A stretch of 34,347 nt of DNA from Desulfovibrio sp. Its GTDB lineage: Bacteria; Desulfobacterota; Desulfovibrionia; Desulfovibrionales; Desulfovibrionaceae. A program made the translations under genes and the position numbers. The stretch's first letter is position 1. Each line of letters begins with the position of its first letter. The notes under the pieces were generated by a model. The model made no database searches. It was not told the DNA's origin and saw only the letters and a list, made by a program, of their open reading frames with translations. This document shows, piece after piece, positions 1 through 9,559 of the stretch. The stretch is from assembly GCA_031273845.1 (NCBI GenBank), contig JAISRC010000140.1, forward strand, positions 1-34,347. Reading direction: 5' to 3'.

Positions 1-142
1 CGATAGCATTTGAGAGAAGAGTGTGTTATGGTGGGCCATGTTCAAAATCTCCTTGAGCTGCAATGGTTTTGATAGCTTTTTTGTAGCATGAATCATGGAG
101 ATTTTGAACATATTTTTTAGCCCTTAGCCGGACAGCAATGAA
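1..142 (-). mobile_element. 5' end of an IS4-type (DUF4372-like) insertion sequence, running off the left edge
   Basis: Reverse complement gives MAHHNTLFSQMLS from ATG at 39. The leader matches positions 34055-34168 in inverted orientation with 3 differences over about 110 bp. Confidence 0.8.
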
Positions 143-252
143 ACGAGATTGTCCAAAGAACCACGGACGACATGCTGCAATCGTCCGCGGCCGTTCATGA
201 GCTGTCCGATACGGCGCAACAGTTGAACGCTGTCATGCTGAAATTGCTCTAA
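143..252 (+). pseudogene. C-terminal fragment of a methyl-accepting chemotaxis protein, truncated by the IS
   Basis: Frame reads NEIVQRTTDDMLQSSAAVHELSDTAQQLNAVMLKLL*, resembling an MCP C-terminus. An in-frame stop sits at the IS junction and no start is present. Confidence 0.6.
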
Positions 253-986
253 CGGCGAAAGCAAGTTTCGCCTGCGCCTGCGGGGCGGGCTTCAGGAAAA
301 AACTCAATAATCTTCAACGGTTCTATGTCAGGGTGCAGAGGAAGCATGGCCAGCGTGCGGTAGTCTTCCGGGCTGTCCAGGTCCAGTTTGATGTCCGGCC
401 GGCGCAGGTGAACATCCTCCGGATCAAAGGTGTGGATTGTAAAGGCGTCCGCGTTGTCTGTGATGTAGGAAAAGCAGTGTTCCCTGTGCTTCGGGAGCAC
501 GGCTTTTTTATCCAGCAGGCGCAACAGACCCAAGGAGATGATTTCTGCGCCCAACCCGTCGGGATAAAGGTTGTTCAAGGGCACATGGTTGTATACATAA
601 CTGTCGGGGGCGGCCCCAAGAGCCTGCCTGTATCGGATCAGGGCGTCTATTTCTCCGCCCCAGATCAGGGGATTGTCGGCGCAGACGCGCACGATCAGCG
701 CGTCCGGCTCCGCGCCGATCAGGGCATCCGCCGCCAGCGTGAAACGTTTCAGCACATCCTGCTCCGGCCCTCGGAAGACTTCCACCCCAAGGGCGCGCAG
801 ATGAGAGGCCAGAACATCGTCCGGCGCGGCATCCGGGACGGCTGCGATGATGCGCGTCAGCAGGCGCGATTGCGCCGTGCGGCGCACTACCCAGTCTATG
901 ACCGGCAAAGCGTGCAGACTGAGCATCATCTTGCAGGGCAGTCGGCTTGACCCCATGCGGGCCTGAATTAACGCCGTTACGCTCAT
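249..986 (-). CDS. SpsF-like cytidylyltransferase (nucleotide-sugar synthesis)
   Basis: MSVTALIQARMGSSRLPCK... nucleotidyltransferase N-terminus; GGGGG upstream of ATG at 986. The C-terminal residues come from a dispersed repeat module. Confidence 0.8.
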   Translation of the reverse strand: MSVTALIQARMGSSRLPCKMMLSLHALPVIDWVVRRTAQSRLLTRIIAAVPDAAPDDVLASHLRALGVEVFRGPEQDVLKRFTLAADALIGAEPDALIVRVCADNPLIWGGEIDALIRYRQALGAAPDSYVYNHVPLNNLYPDGLGAEIISLGLLRLLDKKAVLPKHREHCFSYITDNADAFTIHTFDPEDVHLRRPDIKLDLDSPEDYRTLAMLPLHPDIEPLKIIEFFPEARPAGAGETCFRR

Positions 987-1051
987 TTTCATCCCCCGGC
1001 TTGCATAAATTTTAAACCGGCAACGACCTTTTCTCATGCCGCAACGGGCTT

Positions 1052-2077
1052 TCACCCGAGGTCCGTCCGCAACAGATCGAGAATGCGGGCGACGACCCGC
1101 GCTTTATTGCCCGTGAAATCGAACTGTTCCATGCGTTCGCGCAGGATGCGCCGCTCCTGCGCGCCCGCCGTGTGCAGGAAGGCCGCGCGCAGATCTTCCG
1201 CGCGGAAGGGGTTCATCACGCCGAGATAGATGAAGCCGTTTTCCGGGCGCGCAAAGCTGTGCATGTCTTCGCGTTCATGGTGCGCAAGGACTATCGCCGG
1301 AATACGCATGTGGGCCAGTTCGTACACCGTGCGCCCGGCGGAACATACGGCGAAGTCCGCCTTTTCCATCTCGGCGGACATGACGTTGGTCGCATGCGTG
1401 TAGGAGAGCAGGCGGGTTTCCGGGTCAATGCGCGCGAGGTGTTCCTGCAGGGCTTCCTTATGGGCGTAGCCGGGGCCGGCCACTATGCGCAGTTTCAGGC
1501 CGCGCTCCAGGCAGTCCGCGTAAAGCGCGTCCACACTTTTGCGGGTGAAATCTGACGAATCCGTGCCGCCGAAAGTGACCAGCGCCTGTTCCGCCCCGGC
1601 CCGGAACGCCTTGCGTTCGGCTTTGAGAAATTCGTCGCGCAGGCAGAAGTTCCGATGTCCGTATAAACGCCGGGCATCGTCGCCACCGGCGCGTTCGTAA
1701 AGGGCGTTGACAACAAGGTCGGCAAGCTCCGCGCCCGGCCCTTCATCCTCAAAGTTTACCAAGCGCAGTCCCCGCTCTTTCAGAGGGCGCATGTACTCTT
1801 CGCCGGTGTTCAGCATGTCGTTGATCACGAGGTCCGGCCGCAGGTCCCGCACGTCCCGCCACAGTTCGCCGGATTGCTGCTTCCGGGCGGGAAAGTCCGT
1901 GCCGGCCAGATCCACGGCGAAGTCTTCGCTTTCCCGGGTGCAGAGAAACTCCGTCTCACAACCCGGCATGGCCTCGGCCAGCATCATGGCGCGGTAAACA
2001 TGCCCGAGGCCGACGGCCGGGTAGCCGGTTACGACAAAGACGATACGCGGCTTTTTTCCCGTTGCTCCCGCTCTCAT
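1052..2077 (-). CDS. PseG-like UDP-sugar hydrolase / glycosyltransferase-fold protein
   Basis: VVTGYPAVGLGHVYRAMMLAEAM, VTFGGTDSSDFTRKSVDAL, CSAGRTVYELAHMRIPAIV. Start ATG at 2077 overlaps the upstream stop (ATGA). Confidence 0.75.
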   Translation of the reverse strand: MRAGATGKKPRIVFVVTGYPAVGLGHVYRAMMLAEAMPGCETEFLCTRESEDFAVDLAGTDFPARKQQSGELWRDVRDLRPDLVINDMLNTGEEYMRPLKERGLRLVNFEDEGPGAELADLVVNALYERAGGDDARRLYGHRNFCLRDEFLKAERKAFRAGAEQALVTFGGTDSSDFTRKSVDALYADCLERGLKLRIVAGPGYAHKEALQEHLARIDPETRLLSYTHATNVMSAEMEKADFAVCSAGRTVYELAHMRIPAIVLAHHEREDMHSFARPENGFIYLGVMNPFRAEDLRAAFLHTAGAQERRILRERMEQFDFTGNKARVVARILDLLRTDLG

Positions 2078-3270
2078 GCTCCTTGCCCCGAGCGCAGGCC
2101 GTCCAGGGTTTTTCTCGTGCAGTCCAGCATGTATTCCAATTGCGTTTCTGTCAGACCGTGCTGGAAGGGGAAGGATATCATGTGGTCGAAAAAGGCGTCG
2201 GCATTGGGGCAGTCGGCTTGCCCGAAACCCAGCTTCTGATAATAGGGATAGCGGTTCAGAGGATAATACTGCACCACGCATTTGATGCCGAATTCCCCAT
2301 ACATGCGGCGCATGAAAGCATCGCGCCGGCTTGTCGGGCCTTCCATACGCGCGGCCAGAAGGTGATAATTGTGCCGGGGGCCCGCTTCGCGGTGAAAGAT
2401 CAGTTCCGGCCGGTCGGCGAGCTCATCTATAAAACGGATGGCCCGTTCACGTTTTTGCGCGTTTATCGTCTGCACGCGGTCCAGAAGAACGCTGCCCAAG
2501 GCGCATTCCACTTCGCCGATGCAGTAGTTGGCCGGCTGCAGGCGTCTGCCGTCCAGCTCCGGAAAATCCAGATCACCCATGGCCGGTATCCAGTAATTCG
2601 GGCGATTCCCGGCATAAGCGCGGTGCCCGTTGTGGCGCAGCATGGGCACCGCTTCGGCGCGGCGCGCGTCCTTGAGCGTGAGCATGCCCCCTTCGCCCAG
2701 AGTGGTGATGTTTTTGTGCGAATGGAAGGAAAAGGTTCCGAAATCGGCAAAATTGCCCGCTTTTACGCCCGCATGCTCCGCCCCTATGGCCTGACAGGCG
2801 TCTTCGACCACCGCCAGTCCGCGTTTTTTCGCAAGTTCCATGATCGGCGGCATGTCGGCCACGAAGCCGTAGAGGTGAACGACGACAACCACCCTGGTGC
2901 GCGGGGTGAGCACGCGTTCGATATGTTCGGCGGTAGTGACCCGCGTATGCGGATCAATATCCGCGAAAATCAGCCCGGCTCCGCGCGCGGCGAAAGGGTA
3001 GGCCGAGGACGTAAAGGTGTGGGAGGGGATGACCACCTCGTCGCCCTGGTTCAGCAGGCAAAGTTCGGCCGCCGTCTGCAGGGCGGCCGTTCCGTTCATA
3101 AAGGCAAAGGCGTATTCCGCCCCGTTGAATTTTTTGAATTTTTCCTGGAAGGCGATCTGCCGGCCGCCTTGGGTCAGAGGGTCGGCATCGCGCATGGCCG
3201 CGACCACGGCGGCGATTTCTTCCTCGGTATAGCGTATGGCCCGCCCGCTGAAGTCGATTCTGATGTCCAT
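2074..3270 (-). CDS. DegT/DnrJ/EryC1-family PLP-dependent sugar aminotransferase (possible KdnA role)
   Basis: NGTAALQTA, VVEDACQAIGAEHAG, FGTFSFHSHKNITTLGEGGM with the PLP-lysine context. Confidence 0.85.
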   Translation of the reverse strand: MDIRIDFSGRAIRYTEEEIAAVVAAMRDADPLTQGGRQIAFQEKFKKFNGAEYAFAFMNGTAALQTAAELCLLNQGDEVVIPSHTFTSSAYPFAARGAGLIFADIDPHTRVTTAEHIERVLTPRTRVVVVVHLYGFVADMPPIMELAKKRGLAVVEDACQAIGAEHAGVKAGNFADFGTFSFHSHKNITTLGEGGMLTLKDARRAEAVPMLRHNGHRAYAGNRPNYWIPAMGDLDFPELDGRRLQPANYCIGEVECALGSVLLDRVQTINAQKRERAIRFIDELADRPELIFHREAGPRHNYHLLAARMEGPTSRRDAFMRRMYGEFGIKCVVQYYPLNRYPYYQKLGFGQADCPNADAFFDHMISFPFQHGLTETQLEYMLDCTRKTLDGLRSGQGA

Positions 3271-3324
3271 ATACGGCCTGTTGCGGATTAGATTTTGATC
3301 GGGAGCATGCGGGGCGGAAGCGCC

Positions 3325-4407
3325 TCACATTGCCTTGAATATGGAAACAAGCCGGTCCCGGCTCAGAATCTCTTTATATTCCGGTCCCAGGGCATTGCTC
3401 AGGGGGTTTTCGTGGATGATGCCGGCTTGGTACAGGGCCTCGTAACGGTCATCGGGCAGGTTGCGGCATATGCCTTCCGGCATGTCTATTTTGTTTTTGG
3501 CTTTCATTTCCATGAGCAGGGCGCGTTCTTCGGGATAAAAGTCGCCGAGGGCGGACAGAGCGTAACAGTTAGCCTTGCCGTGGGGCAGGTGCAACACTGT
3601 GGAAAGAGCGGCCGAAACAGGATGGACCACGCCGGTGTTGCCGGCGGCCATCCCGCCCAGATAGGAGGCTACCATCATGTTTTCGAGATTTCCGTCGGCC
3701 TTCATGTCGTCGGGACCGAGAAAAATGTCCCGGCACAGGCCGACGGCCGTTTCCGAGAGACGGTCCACGATAATGTTGCGATAGCTGCCGCGCAGGGATT
3801 CAAAGCAGTGCATGAAGGTGTCCGTGCCGGTGAAAAAGAACTGGTCGCAGGGCGCGCTGCGCGTGAGTTCAGGGTCCAGCAGTATCTGGTCGTACACTGT
3901 GAAATCGCTGTTCATACCCAGCTTCAGCCCGCGTTTCCGATTGAGCAGCACGCAGGTGCGCGAGCATTCAGCGCCGGTGCCGGCCAGGGTGGGCACGCCG
4001 ATTTTGTAAACGGCGGGGTTTTTGACCAGTTCCCATCCCTGGTAGTCTTCCGCCCTGCCGGGATTGGTCAGCAGATTGGCCACGGCCTTGGCCGTGTCCA
4101 GCACGGAGCCGCCCCCTATGCCCGTTACGCAGCAGGGCGCTTTTGTGCCGAAATATGCCTTTGCCTCCCCGGTCAGGCTGTCTATGTTTTCCACAGTGGG
4201 CTCACTCGAAGTATCCACAAACACGACCTTGTCGCCTGCGCGTGCCGGCAGGGAAAGTTTTGCGTCGCGAAAAAAGCGATCCAGGTAAAAAAGCGCTCCC
4301 CCGGATTCCCGGCCGCGCCGGGCGTCCACCATGCCTCCGAGGGAGGCGAACGCGCCGAAGCCGAGCAGATAGTAGGGGACGTTTTTGGTATTGCGGGTGA
4401 CGGGCAT
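3325..4407 (-). CDS. Iron-containing alcohol dehydrogenase family, KdnB-like (3-deoxy-octulosonate 8-oxidase-like)
   Basis: TGIGGGSVLDTAKAVANLLTNPG, YQGWELVKNPAVYKIGVPTLAGTGAECSRT, GMNSDFTVYDQILLDPEL. The extra N-terminus of the 3325-4524 ORF is repeat-derived, so start MPVTRN at 4407 is preferred. Confidence 0.7.
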   Translation of the reverse strand: MPVTRNTKNVPYYLLGFGAFASLGGMVDARRGRESGGALFYLDRFFRDAKLSLPARAGDKVVFVDTSSEPTVENIDSLTGEAKAYFGTKAPCCVTGIGGGSVLDTAKAVANLLTNPGRAEDYQGWELVKNPAVYKIGVPTLAGTGAECSRTCVLLNRKRGLKLGMNSDFTVYDQILLDPELTRSAPCDQFFFTGTDTFMHCFESLRGSYRNIIVDRLSETAVGLCRDIFLGPDDMKADGNLENMMVASYLGGMAAGNTGVVHPVSAALSTVLHLPHGKANCYALSALGDFYPEERALLMEMKAKNKIDMPEGICRNLPDDRYEALYQAGIIHENPLSNALGPEYKEILSRDRLVSIFKAM

Positions 4408-4470
4408 GAATTCTTTACCGTTGTTGCGTTGGAGAGTGTTCATCAGAGAATGTTTCAATGCCGAAAATTC

Positions 4471-4507
4471 ATCAGAGCATTTCAAAGTTGAGAATTCTCT
4501 AAGGCAA
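4471..4507. repeat. Dispersed repeat, 'A' hairpin module
   Basis: CAGAGCATTTCAAAGTTGAGAATTCTCTAAGGCAAT, matching copies near 11490, 13055, 17662 and 25720. Confidence 0.7.
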
Positions 4508-4541
4508 TACCATTCGTGACTCAATACCTTCGCTTCGTTGT

Positions 4542-4564
4542 AAAAAGGCGGGCCGAAGCCCGCC
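4542..4564 (-). terminator. Rho-independent terminator downstream of qrcD
   Basis: Minus strand GGCGGGC-TTCG-GCCCGCC followed by TTTTT. Confidence 0.85.
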
Positions 4565-4594
4565 GGTTTTCATGGAGCCTGTATGCCGCGATAC

Positions 4595-5860
4595 TCAGTG
4601 GACCGGGCCGCCGCCGTTCAATTGCGCTTCCTGAGGAAAGATCGGGAGATAGCGGTAGGACAGGCTGAGCAACATCGCCCCGTAGGCCAGAACCAGTCCG
4701 CAGGCCGCCCATTCCACCCAGTTCGGGTTGTATGTGGCCCAACTGTCAAAGGGCAGGGAAGGCATAGCCAGAGTCTGCACGGTCATCACATAGCGGTTGA
4801 TGGTGATGCCCGCACAGTCCAGCAATCCCGCGGCATAGAGCAGGGTCGGATTGGCGCGCATGGATTTCGACAGCAGCATGAAGCAGGGTATGATGCCGCA
4901 GAGCACGATCTCGGCAAAGAGCAGCCATTTCCCGTAGATCCATCCGTAGAAGAAATCGCTGAAAGTCAGGCCGGAGCGGGGCGCTACGCTGAATACCCAG
5001 GCTCCCGTGTCCAGAATCTTGAAAACAAGATAGACCAGAAGCATGGTGCCGGCGATTTTGCCCATCAGAGCCTTGACGTCGTATGATACCAGCTTCCTCC
5101 CGGTCATTTTTTCCATGAGCGAGGCGATGAGCACGGTGAGCATGGGGCCGGAGGCCGCAGCGGACAGGACAAAGAGGAAAAAGGTCCAGGGCCAGATGAA
5201 AAATCCGTCGCGGAACGCGTAGGGACGTCCGAAAAGCACACCGTACATCCCCCCCAGAGAACCCTGGTGGAAGGTGGAAAGAAAGGCGCCCATGCCCGCG
5301 AACAGCGGCATGACCACATGCAGGTTGTGGGCCAGAGCATGCAGCAGGGGCTGCTTGTTGATTTGCTTCTGCTCCAGAATAATCGGGATGTATTCGATGA
5401 TCAGCACGATACAGTAACAGGTGATGCAGAAGATGACTTCCGTGAGCATAGAGTGGACGTTGGCATGCCAGTATCCGAACCAGGCCCGCACGGGCTGGCC
5501 GATGTCCAGCACCAGAATGATCATGGCCCCCGTATAACAGATGAAGCCGATGATCACAGCCAGATTGATGATGTTTTTCAGGGGATCAATATTCAGGATG
5601 TAGCGCAGAAAGCCTGTGAAAAAGGCACCCGCCCCCAAGGCTATGACCCCGAGGTCGAAAGTGATCCACAACCCGAAGCCGAAATAGTCGTCCAAGGCGG
5701 TCATGCCCAGTCCCCGGCTCAGGACAAGAAACGCCGCATACAGGCCGATGAGCAGAATCACGCTCATGGCGCCCATCCAGATCATGAACGGTTTCAGAGG
5801 GCCGCGTTCGCAGCCTTCAGGGAACAGGGCCGCGTCAAAGGGACGGTTGTCCATTGCCAT
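4595..5860 (-). CDS. qrcD: QrcD, NrfD/PsrC-like integral membrane subunit
   Basis: Polytopic NrfD-like membrane protein at the end of a cytochrome c / molybdopterin-fold / ferredoxin operon. Confidence 0.85.
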   Translation of the reverse strand: MAMDNRPFDAALFPEGCERGPLKPFMIWMGAMSVILLIGLYAAFLVLSRGLGMTALDDYFGFGLWITFDLGVIALGAGAFFTGFLRYILNIDPLKNIINLAVIIGFICYTGAMIILVLDIGQPVRAWFGYWHANVHSMLTEVIFCITCYCIVLIIEYIPIILEQKQINKQPLLHALAHNLHVVMPLFAGMGAFLSTFHQGSLGGMYGVLFGRPYAFRDGFFIWPWTFFLFVLSAAASGPMLTVLIASLMEKMTGRKLVSYDVKALMGKIAGTMLLVYLVFKILDTGAWVFSVAPRSGLTFSDFFYGWIYGKWLLFAEIVLCGIIPCFMLLSKSMRANPTLLYAAGLLDCAGITINRYVMTVQTLAMPSLPFDSWATYNPNWVEWAACGLVLAYGAMLLSLSYRYLPIFPQEAQLNGGGPVH

Positions 5861-5906
5861 TGTGCCGCTCCTTCAGCAATTTGCGCGGTTTCATCCGCAC
5901 AATGCT

Positions 5907-6734
5907 CTAGTGCTTCTTGGGCAGTATCTGCCGCGGTTTCTGCGTTTCCTCGTCCGGCACGTAATTGTCGCCGAGCCGGCGCACCCATTCCCGTTTGCTG
6001 ATGTAATAGACGGCAGTGTCCGTGCCCAAGCGTTCCAGCAGACGGAAGGCGTCCGCGTTCCCCCTGACCAGTTTGCTCACCGTGTGATCCGGATTGTTGA
6101 GGTCGCCGAACACGATGGCCCCGTTGGGGCAGGCTTCGGCGCAGGAGGTGACGTAGCCGTCTTCCGGCACGGCGCAATGCATTTTGTTATCCACGCCGCG
6201 CACATACACTTCTCCGCCTTTGGCCCGGATTTTGTCCTTGGCTTTCATGAAACGGTGGTGGCAGAAGCTGCATTTTTCCACAACACCGCGCGGGCGCGTG
6301 GACACGTCGGGGGTCAGGGACTTTTCCATGCCCTTGGGCCAGATGGGGTCGAACCAGTTGAAATAGCGCGCGTGGTAAGGACAGGCGGCCATACAGTACC
6401 GGCAGCCGATACAGCGCGGATAAATCTGGCTCACAATGCCGCCTTCCTCATTGCGCTCCGTGGCGACCACGGGGCAGACCGTGGCGCAGGGCTGTTCGGC
6501 GCACTGCTGGCACGGACGGGGCAGATACGCCGTTTCGTGGTCGGGAAAAGCCTTGTTGTTCGACAATTCAAAGACCACCAGCCAGTTCATGACGCGCAGC
6601 TTGTTCGAGGCGTCCGCCTGGGGCGCAAGGTTGTTTTCAGCCTGACAGGCTACCATGCATGCCCCGCACCCGGTACACTTGTCGAGGTCTATGGCCATTC
6701 CCCATTTGACGTTGAATTCTTTTTTAGCTGACAT
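5907..6734 (-). CDS. qrcC: QrcC, 4Fe-4S ferredoxin-type subunit
   Basis: CTGCGACMVACQ, CQQCAEQPCATVCP, CIGCRYCMAACPYHARYFNW. Confidence 0.88.
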   Translation of the reverse strand: MSAKKEFNVKWGMAIDLDKCTGCGACMVACQAENNLAPQADASNKLRVMNWLVVFELSNNKAFPDHETAYLPRPCQQCAEQPCATVCPVVATERNEEGGIVSQIYPRCIGCRYCMAACPYHARYFNWFDPIWPKGMEKSLTPDVSTRPRGVVEKCSFCHHRFMKAKDKIRAKGGEVYVRGVDNKMHCAVPEDGYVTSCAEACPNGAIVFGDLNNPDHTVSKLVRGNADAFRLLERLGTDTAVYYISKREWVRRLGDNYVPDEETQKPRQILPKKH

Positions 6735-6746
6735 GGCACGCAACCT

Positions 6747-8834
6747 TTATGCTTTTTTGATGTCCACGCCCGTACGGCACCACAGGTCCAGTCCCGTACC
6801 GGGTTCCGGCAGGGCGCTCATCAATTCCATGACATTGTGGCCCTTGTTCTTGCTGAATTCGTCAAATTCACTGTGGCCGAACCCCAGACACACTCCGGCC
6901 GTGTCGTTCATGACGCCCTCGAAGATGCGGACTTTTGCCGTGATCTTCTTGCCGCCCGCCTCAAGAACGACCTTGTCGCCGGCGGCGACCTTATGTTTGA
7001 CCGCGGTCGCCCGGTTCAGCATGACGGACATCAGCGTGCCGTCCAGCTCGTCGGCGCGCAAGGTTTTGTTGTTGTAAGGGGGAATGCCGGTCACGGCCGT
7101 TCCGAGGCTCATCCGCACATAGGGGGCAAGCCGCAACGCGCCTCCGCCGGCTTCGGCGGCCGGCGCCTGCTTCAATATATCCGCTTTGAAGGAAAAGGAG
7201 CTTACGGTTGCCTTTTCCTCACTCAGGGCCGGGACGCCGGCCGCCAGATCGTCGAAGCCGACTTTGCCGTATTGCGCGGCCTTGCTTTTGAGCACATCTT
7301 CATAGGTGTTGAAGCCGAGCGCCTTGTCCAGCCGCCGCGCCGTCTGCAGCAACGTGTTGCCCGCGTTCAGCACGCCAGCCTGAGCTTTAGTCGCCGGGGC
7401 CGAGATGCAGTAGCTTGCCTTGCCGCTACCGTAGGGAGTTTCCACATCGTCCATGCGCTCCAGACCCATGTCGGCCGGAAGGATCAGGTCGCACAGGGCC
7501 GCGGTTTCGTCCATGAAGGAATTGAAGGCTACTTTGAACGGAACAGCCTGAATCGCCTCCCGGATCTTGCGCGGGTCGGGCAGGGCATAGACAGGGTTGG
7601 CGTCGTGGATCAGCAGCAGGGCCGGCTTTTCCTGAGCGGCCAGAAAACGGATAAGGCTTTTTTTGTGGATGTCTTCTCTGGAGGCGGCCTCTGTAAACGC
7701 AGGCGCGGATTTGGGCAACAGACTCAGTCCTCCGGGCTTGTTGACGTTGCCGAGTAAGGCGTTCACTGCCAGTCCGGCCAGTACCGGAACAGCGCCCGCG
7801 CCGCTGCCGAACTCCGAACCGACTATGACCAGCGGGCTTTTCGCGGCCAGAAGCTTTTCGACTTCCTGTTTCAGTTTTGCCGCGTCTACCCCGGTGATCC
7901 CGGCTGTTTTTTCCGGGGTGAAGCCGGCGACAAACTCTCTGAATGCGTCAAAGTCGTCCGCCGCGCATGTTTTTCCGGCCGCAAGGAGGAGATGGGCTAT
8001 GCCCAAGGCCAGCACGCTCTCCGTGCCCGGATAAAGGGGCAACCAGAGGTCGGCAACGGCGGCGGTGTTGGTCTGCAAGGGGCCGGCATAGGCCAGGAAG
8101 AGCGAAGCGGCGCCGGCTCCCTGCTTTTCCCCGGCCTTGCGGAAGGAGTGCGGGCGCGCGTTTTTGAAAATGCGCCGGTTGCGCATCACCGTGCCCCAGT
8201 TTTCCAGAATATTGGCGCCGAGGGCCAGCACATGGTCGCTGCTTTCCAGATCATAGCCTATGCGGGCGCCGATGCCCGCCAGGGACGCGGCGACAGCTGC
8301 GTCCTGCGCGTCCGAGGGCATCAGGTATACGTCGCCGGAACCCAGCGCTCCCGCCAGGGCGCTGATGACTTCTATGACAGAGCTGTTTTCGTCGCCGGAA
8401 ATGAACGCCGTTTTCGCTCCCGCTTTCCTGATTTCATCCAGAAGCACATTGGAGGCTTGGGGCCAGGAAATTTCCTGTAGTTTCCCGTCCTGCCCGCGCA
8501 ACAGGGGGCGCCGCAACCGGGCCGGGCTGTGCAGCATCTGCGCTTCGGCCGCGCTCAGGGCGGAAACTCCCCCGCCCAGAGGATGGCCGGGCACGGGCAG
8601 AATGCGCACCGGGCGCCCGTTGACTTTGCGTACCTGTATGGGCACGATTGACGGGTCGCTTTTGCTGAAGGCGTATACATAGGTGTTTTCACCGTCTTCA
8701 AGCGAGGGTATCCAAGGCCAGTTCTGGGTCCAGATGGCCGAATCGTCCAGCAGTTTCCAAGGGATCGGGGTGAGCATGACCCCGGCGCCTGCGCCGGCGG
8801 CGAATTTTATGAATGTTCTTCTGTCAAGTCCCAT
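6747..8834 (-). CDS. qrcB: QrcB, molybdopterin-oxidoreductase-fold subunit with Tat signal
   Basis: N-terminal RRTFIKFAAGAGAG Tat motif; molybdopterin oxidoreductase-like fold; operon context. Confidence 0.85.
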   Translation of the reverse strand: MGLDRRTFIKFAAGAGAGVMLTPIPWKLLDDSAIWTQNWPWIPSLEDGENTYVYAFSKSDPSIVPIQVRKVNGRPVRILPVPGHPLGGGVSALSAAEAQMLHSPARLRRPLLRGQDGKLQEISWPQASNVLLDEIRKAGAKTAFISGDENSSVIEVISALAGALGSGDVYLMPSDAQDAAVAASLAGIGARIGYDLESSDHVLALGANILENWGTVMRNRRIFKNARPHSFRKAGEKQGAGAASLFLAYAGPLQTNTAAVADLWLPLYPGTESVLALGIAHLLLAAGKTCAADDFDAFREFVAGFTPEKTAGITGVDAAKLKQEVEKLLAAKSPLVIVGSEFGSGAGAVPVLAGLAVNALLGNVNKPGGLSLLPKSAPAFTEAASREDIHKKSLIRFLAAQEKPALLLIHDANPVYALPDPRKIREAIQAVPFKVAFNSFMDETAALCDLILPADMGLERMDDVETPYGSGKASYCISAPATKAQAGVLNAGNTLLQTARRLDKALGFNTYEDVLKSKAAQYGKVGFDDLAAGVPALSEEKATVSSFSFKADILKQAPAAEAGGGALRLAPYVRMSLGTAVTGIPPYNNKTLRADELDGTLMSVMLNRATAVKHKVAAGDKVVLEAGGKKITAKVRIFEGVMNDTAGVCLGFGHSEFDEFSKNKGHNVMELMSALPEPGTGLDLWCRTGVDIKKA

Positions 8835-8845
8835 TTCTCACCCCT

Positions 8846-9559
8846 TTACTTATGGCAGGTATAGCAGGCGTTGTTGGCGACGGTTCGCCCTTTCCCGTCG
8901 TCATAGAAATGTCCGGGATGGGCATGGCATCTTTCGCATTCCGACATCTTCAGGGTGGAGCGGCTGTACCCGGTGAGTATGTTCAACTCGGGCGCTTGCC
9001 CCTTGTCCAACTCGGCCGTCGAGGGATGGCAGGTCATACAGAGCTTTTGCGGATCTTCCGGAGACCCCAGACTCAGCTTGTCTTTCATGGTCAGGTGACA
9101 GGTATAGCATTTGGAAAAATGCGCGGCGTGGCTGAAAAAAACGTTATCCGGCTGTTTCTGGTGAGTGACCCAGGGGATGTCCCTGACGGCCTTCACATAG
9201 CCTTCCATAAAGGTCTTTTCGGCGGTGTAGGCGGCGGTTTCAACTTCCGTAGCCTTGGGACCCGGTTCCGGGGTCAGGATGCCGTCGTGGCAGGAAAGGC
9301 AGGTTTCACGTTGCGGTACGCCCGTGAAGGACCCGTCGTCCCTGAATCTGTGACAGTCCGCACAGGTTGCGCCGCCCTTGGTCAGGTGCGTGCTGTGGCT
9401 GAAATAGAAAGGCTCGTCCGCTTTGCTGAACAGGAGGCCGGGAAAAACCAGCCAACCGAAAAGCAACGCCGGGACAAGCCCTGCAAGGAAGGGCACAAGG
9501 CCCGAAATACATTTGGGGCGGCAGGTCGCGCTGTCCGCAGAATGTCTGTTTTCCTCCAT
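8846..9559 (-). CDS. qrcA: QrcA, membrane-anchored hexaheme cytochrome c
   Basis: Six CxxCH motifs (CADCH, CLSCH, CYTCH, CMTCH, CERCH, CYTCH) after one N-terminal hydrophobic segment. Confidence 0.88.
   Translation of the reverse strand: MEENRHSADSATCRPKCISGLVPFLAGLVPALLFGWLVFPGLLFSKADEPFYFSHSTHLTKGGATCADCHRFRDDGSFTGVPQRETCLSCHDGILTPEPGPKATEVETAAYTAEKTFMEGYVKAVRDIPWVTHQKQPDNVFFSHAAHFSKCYTCHLTMKDKLSLGSPEDPQKLCMTCHPSTAELDKGQAPELNILTGYSRSTLKMSECERCHAHPGHFYDDGKGRTVANNACYTCHK

Noticed and set aside
1052-2281. Extended N-terminus of the PseG-like ORF (to 2281)
   Set aside because: It overlaps the aminotransferase coding region out of frame; start at 2077 with ATGA overlap is more natural.
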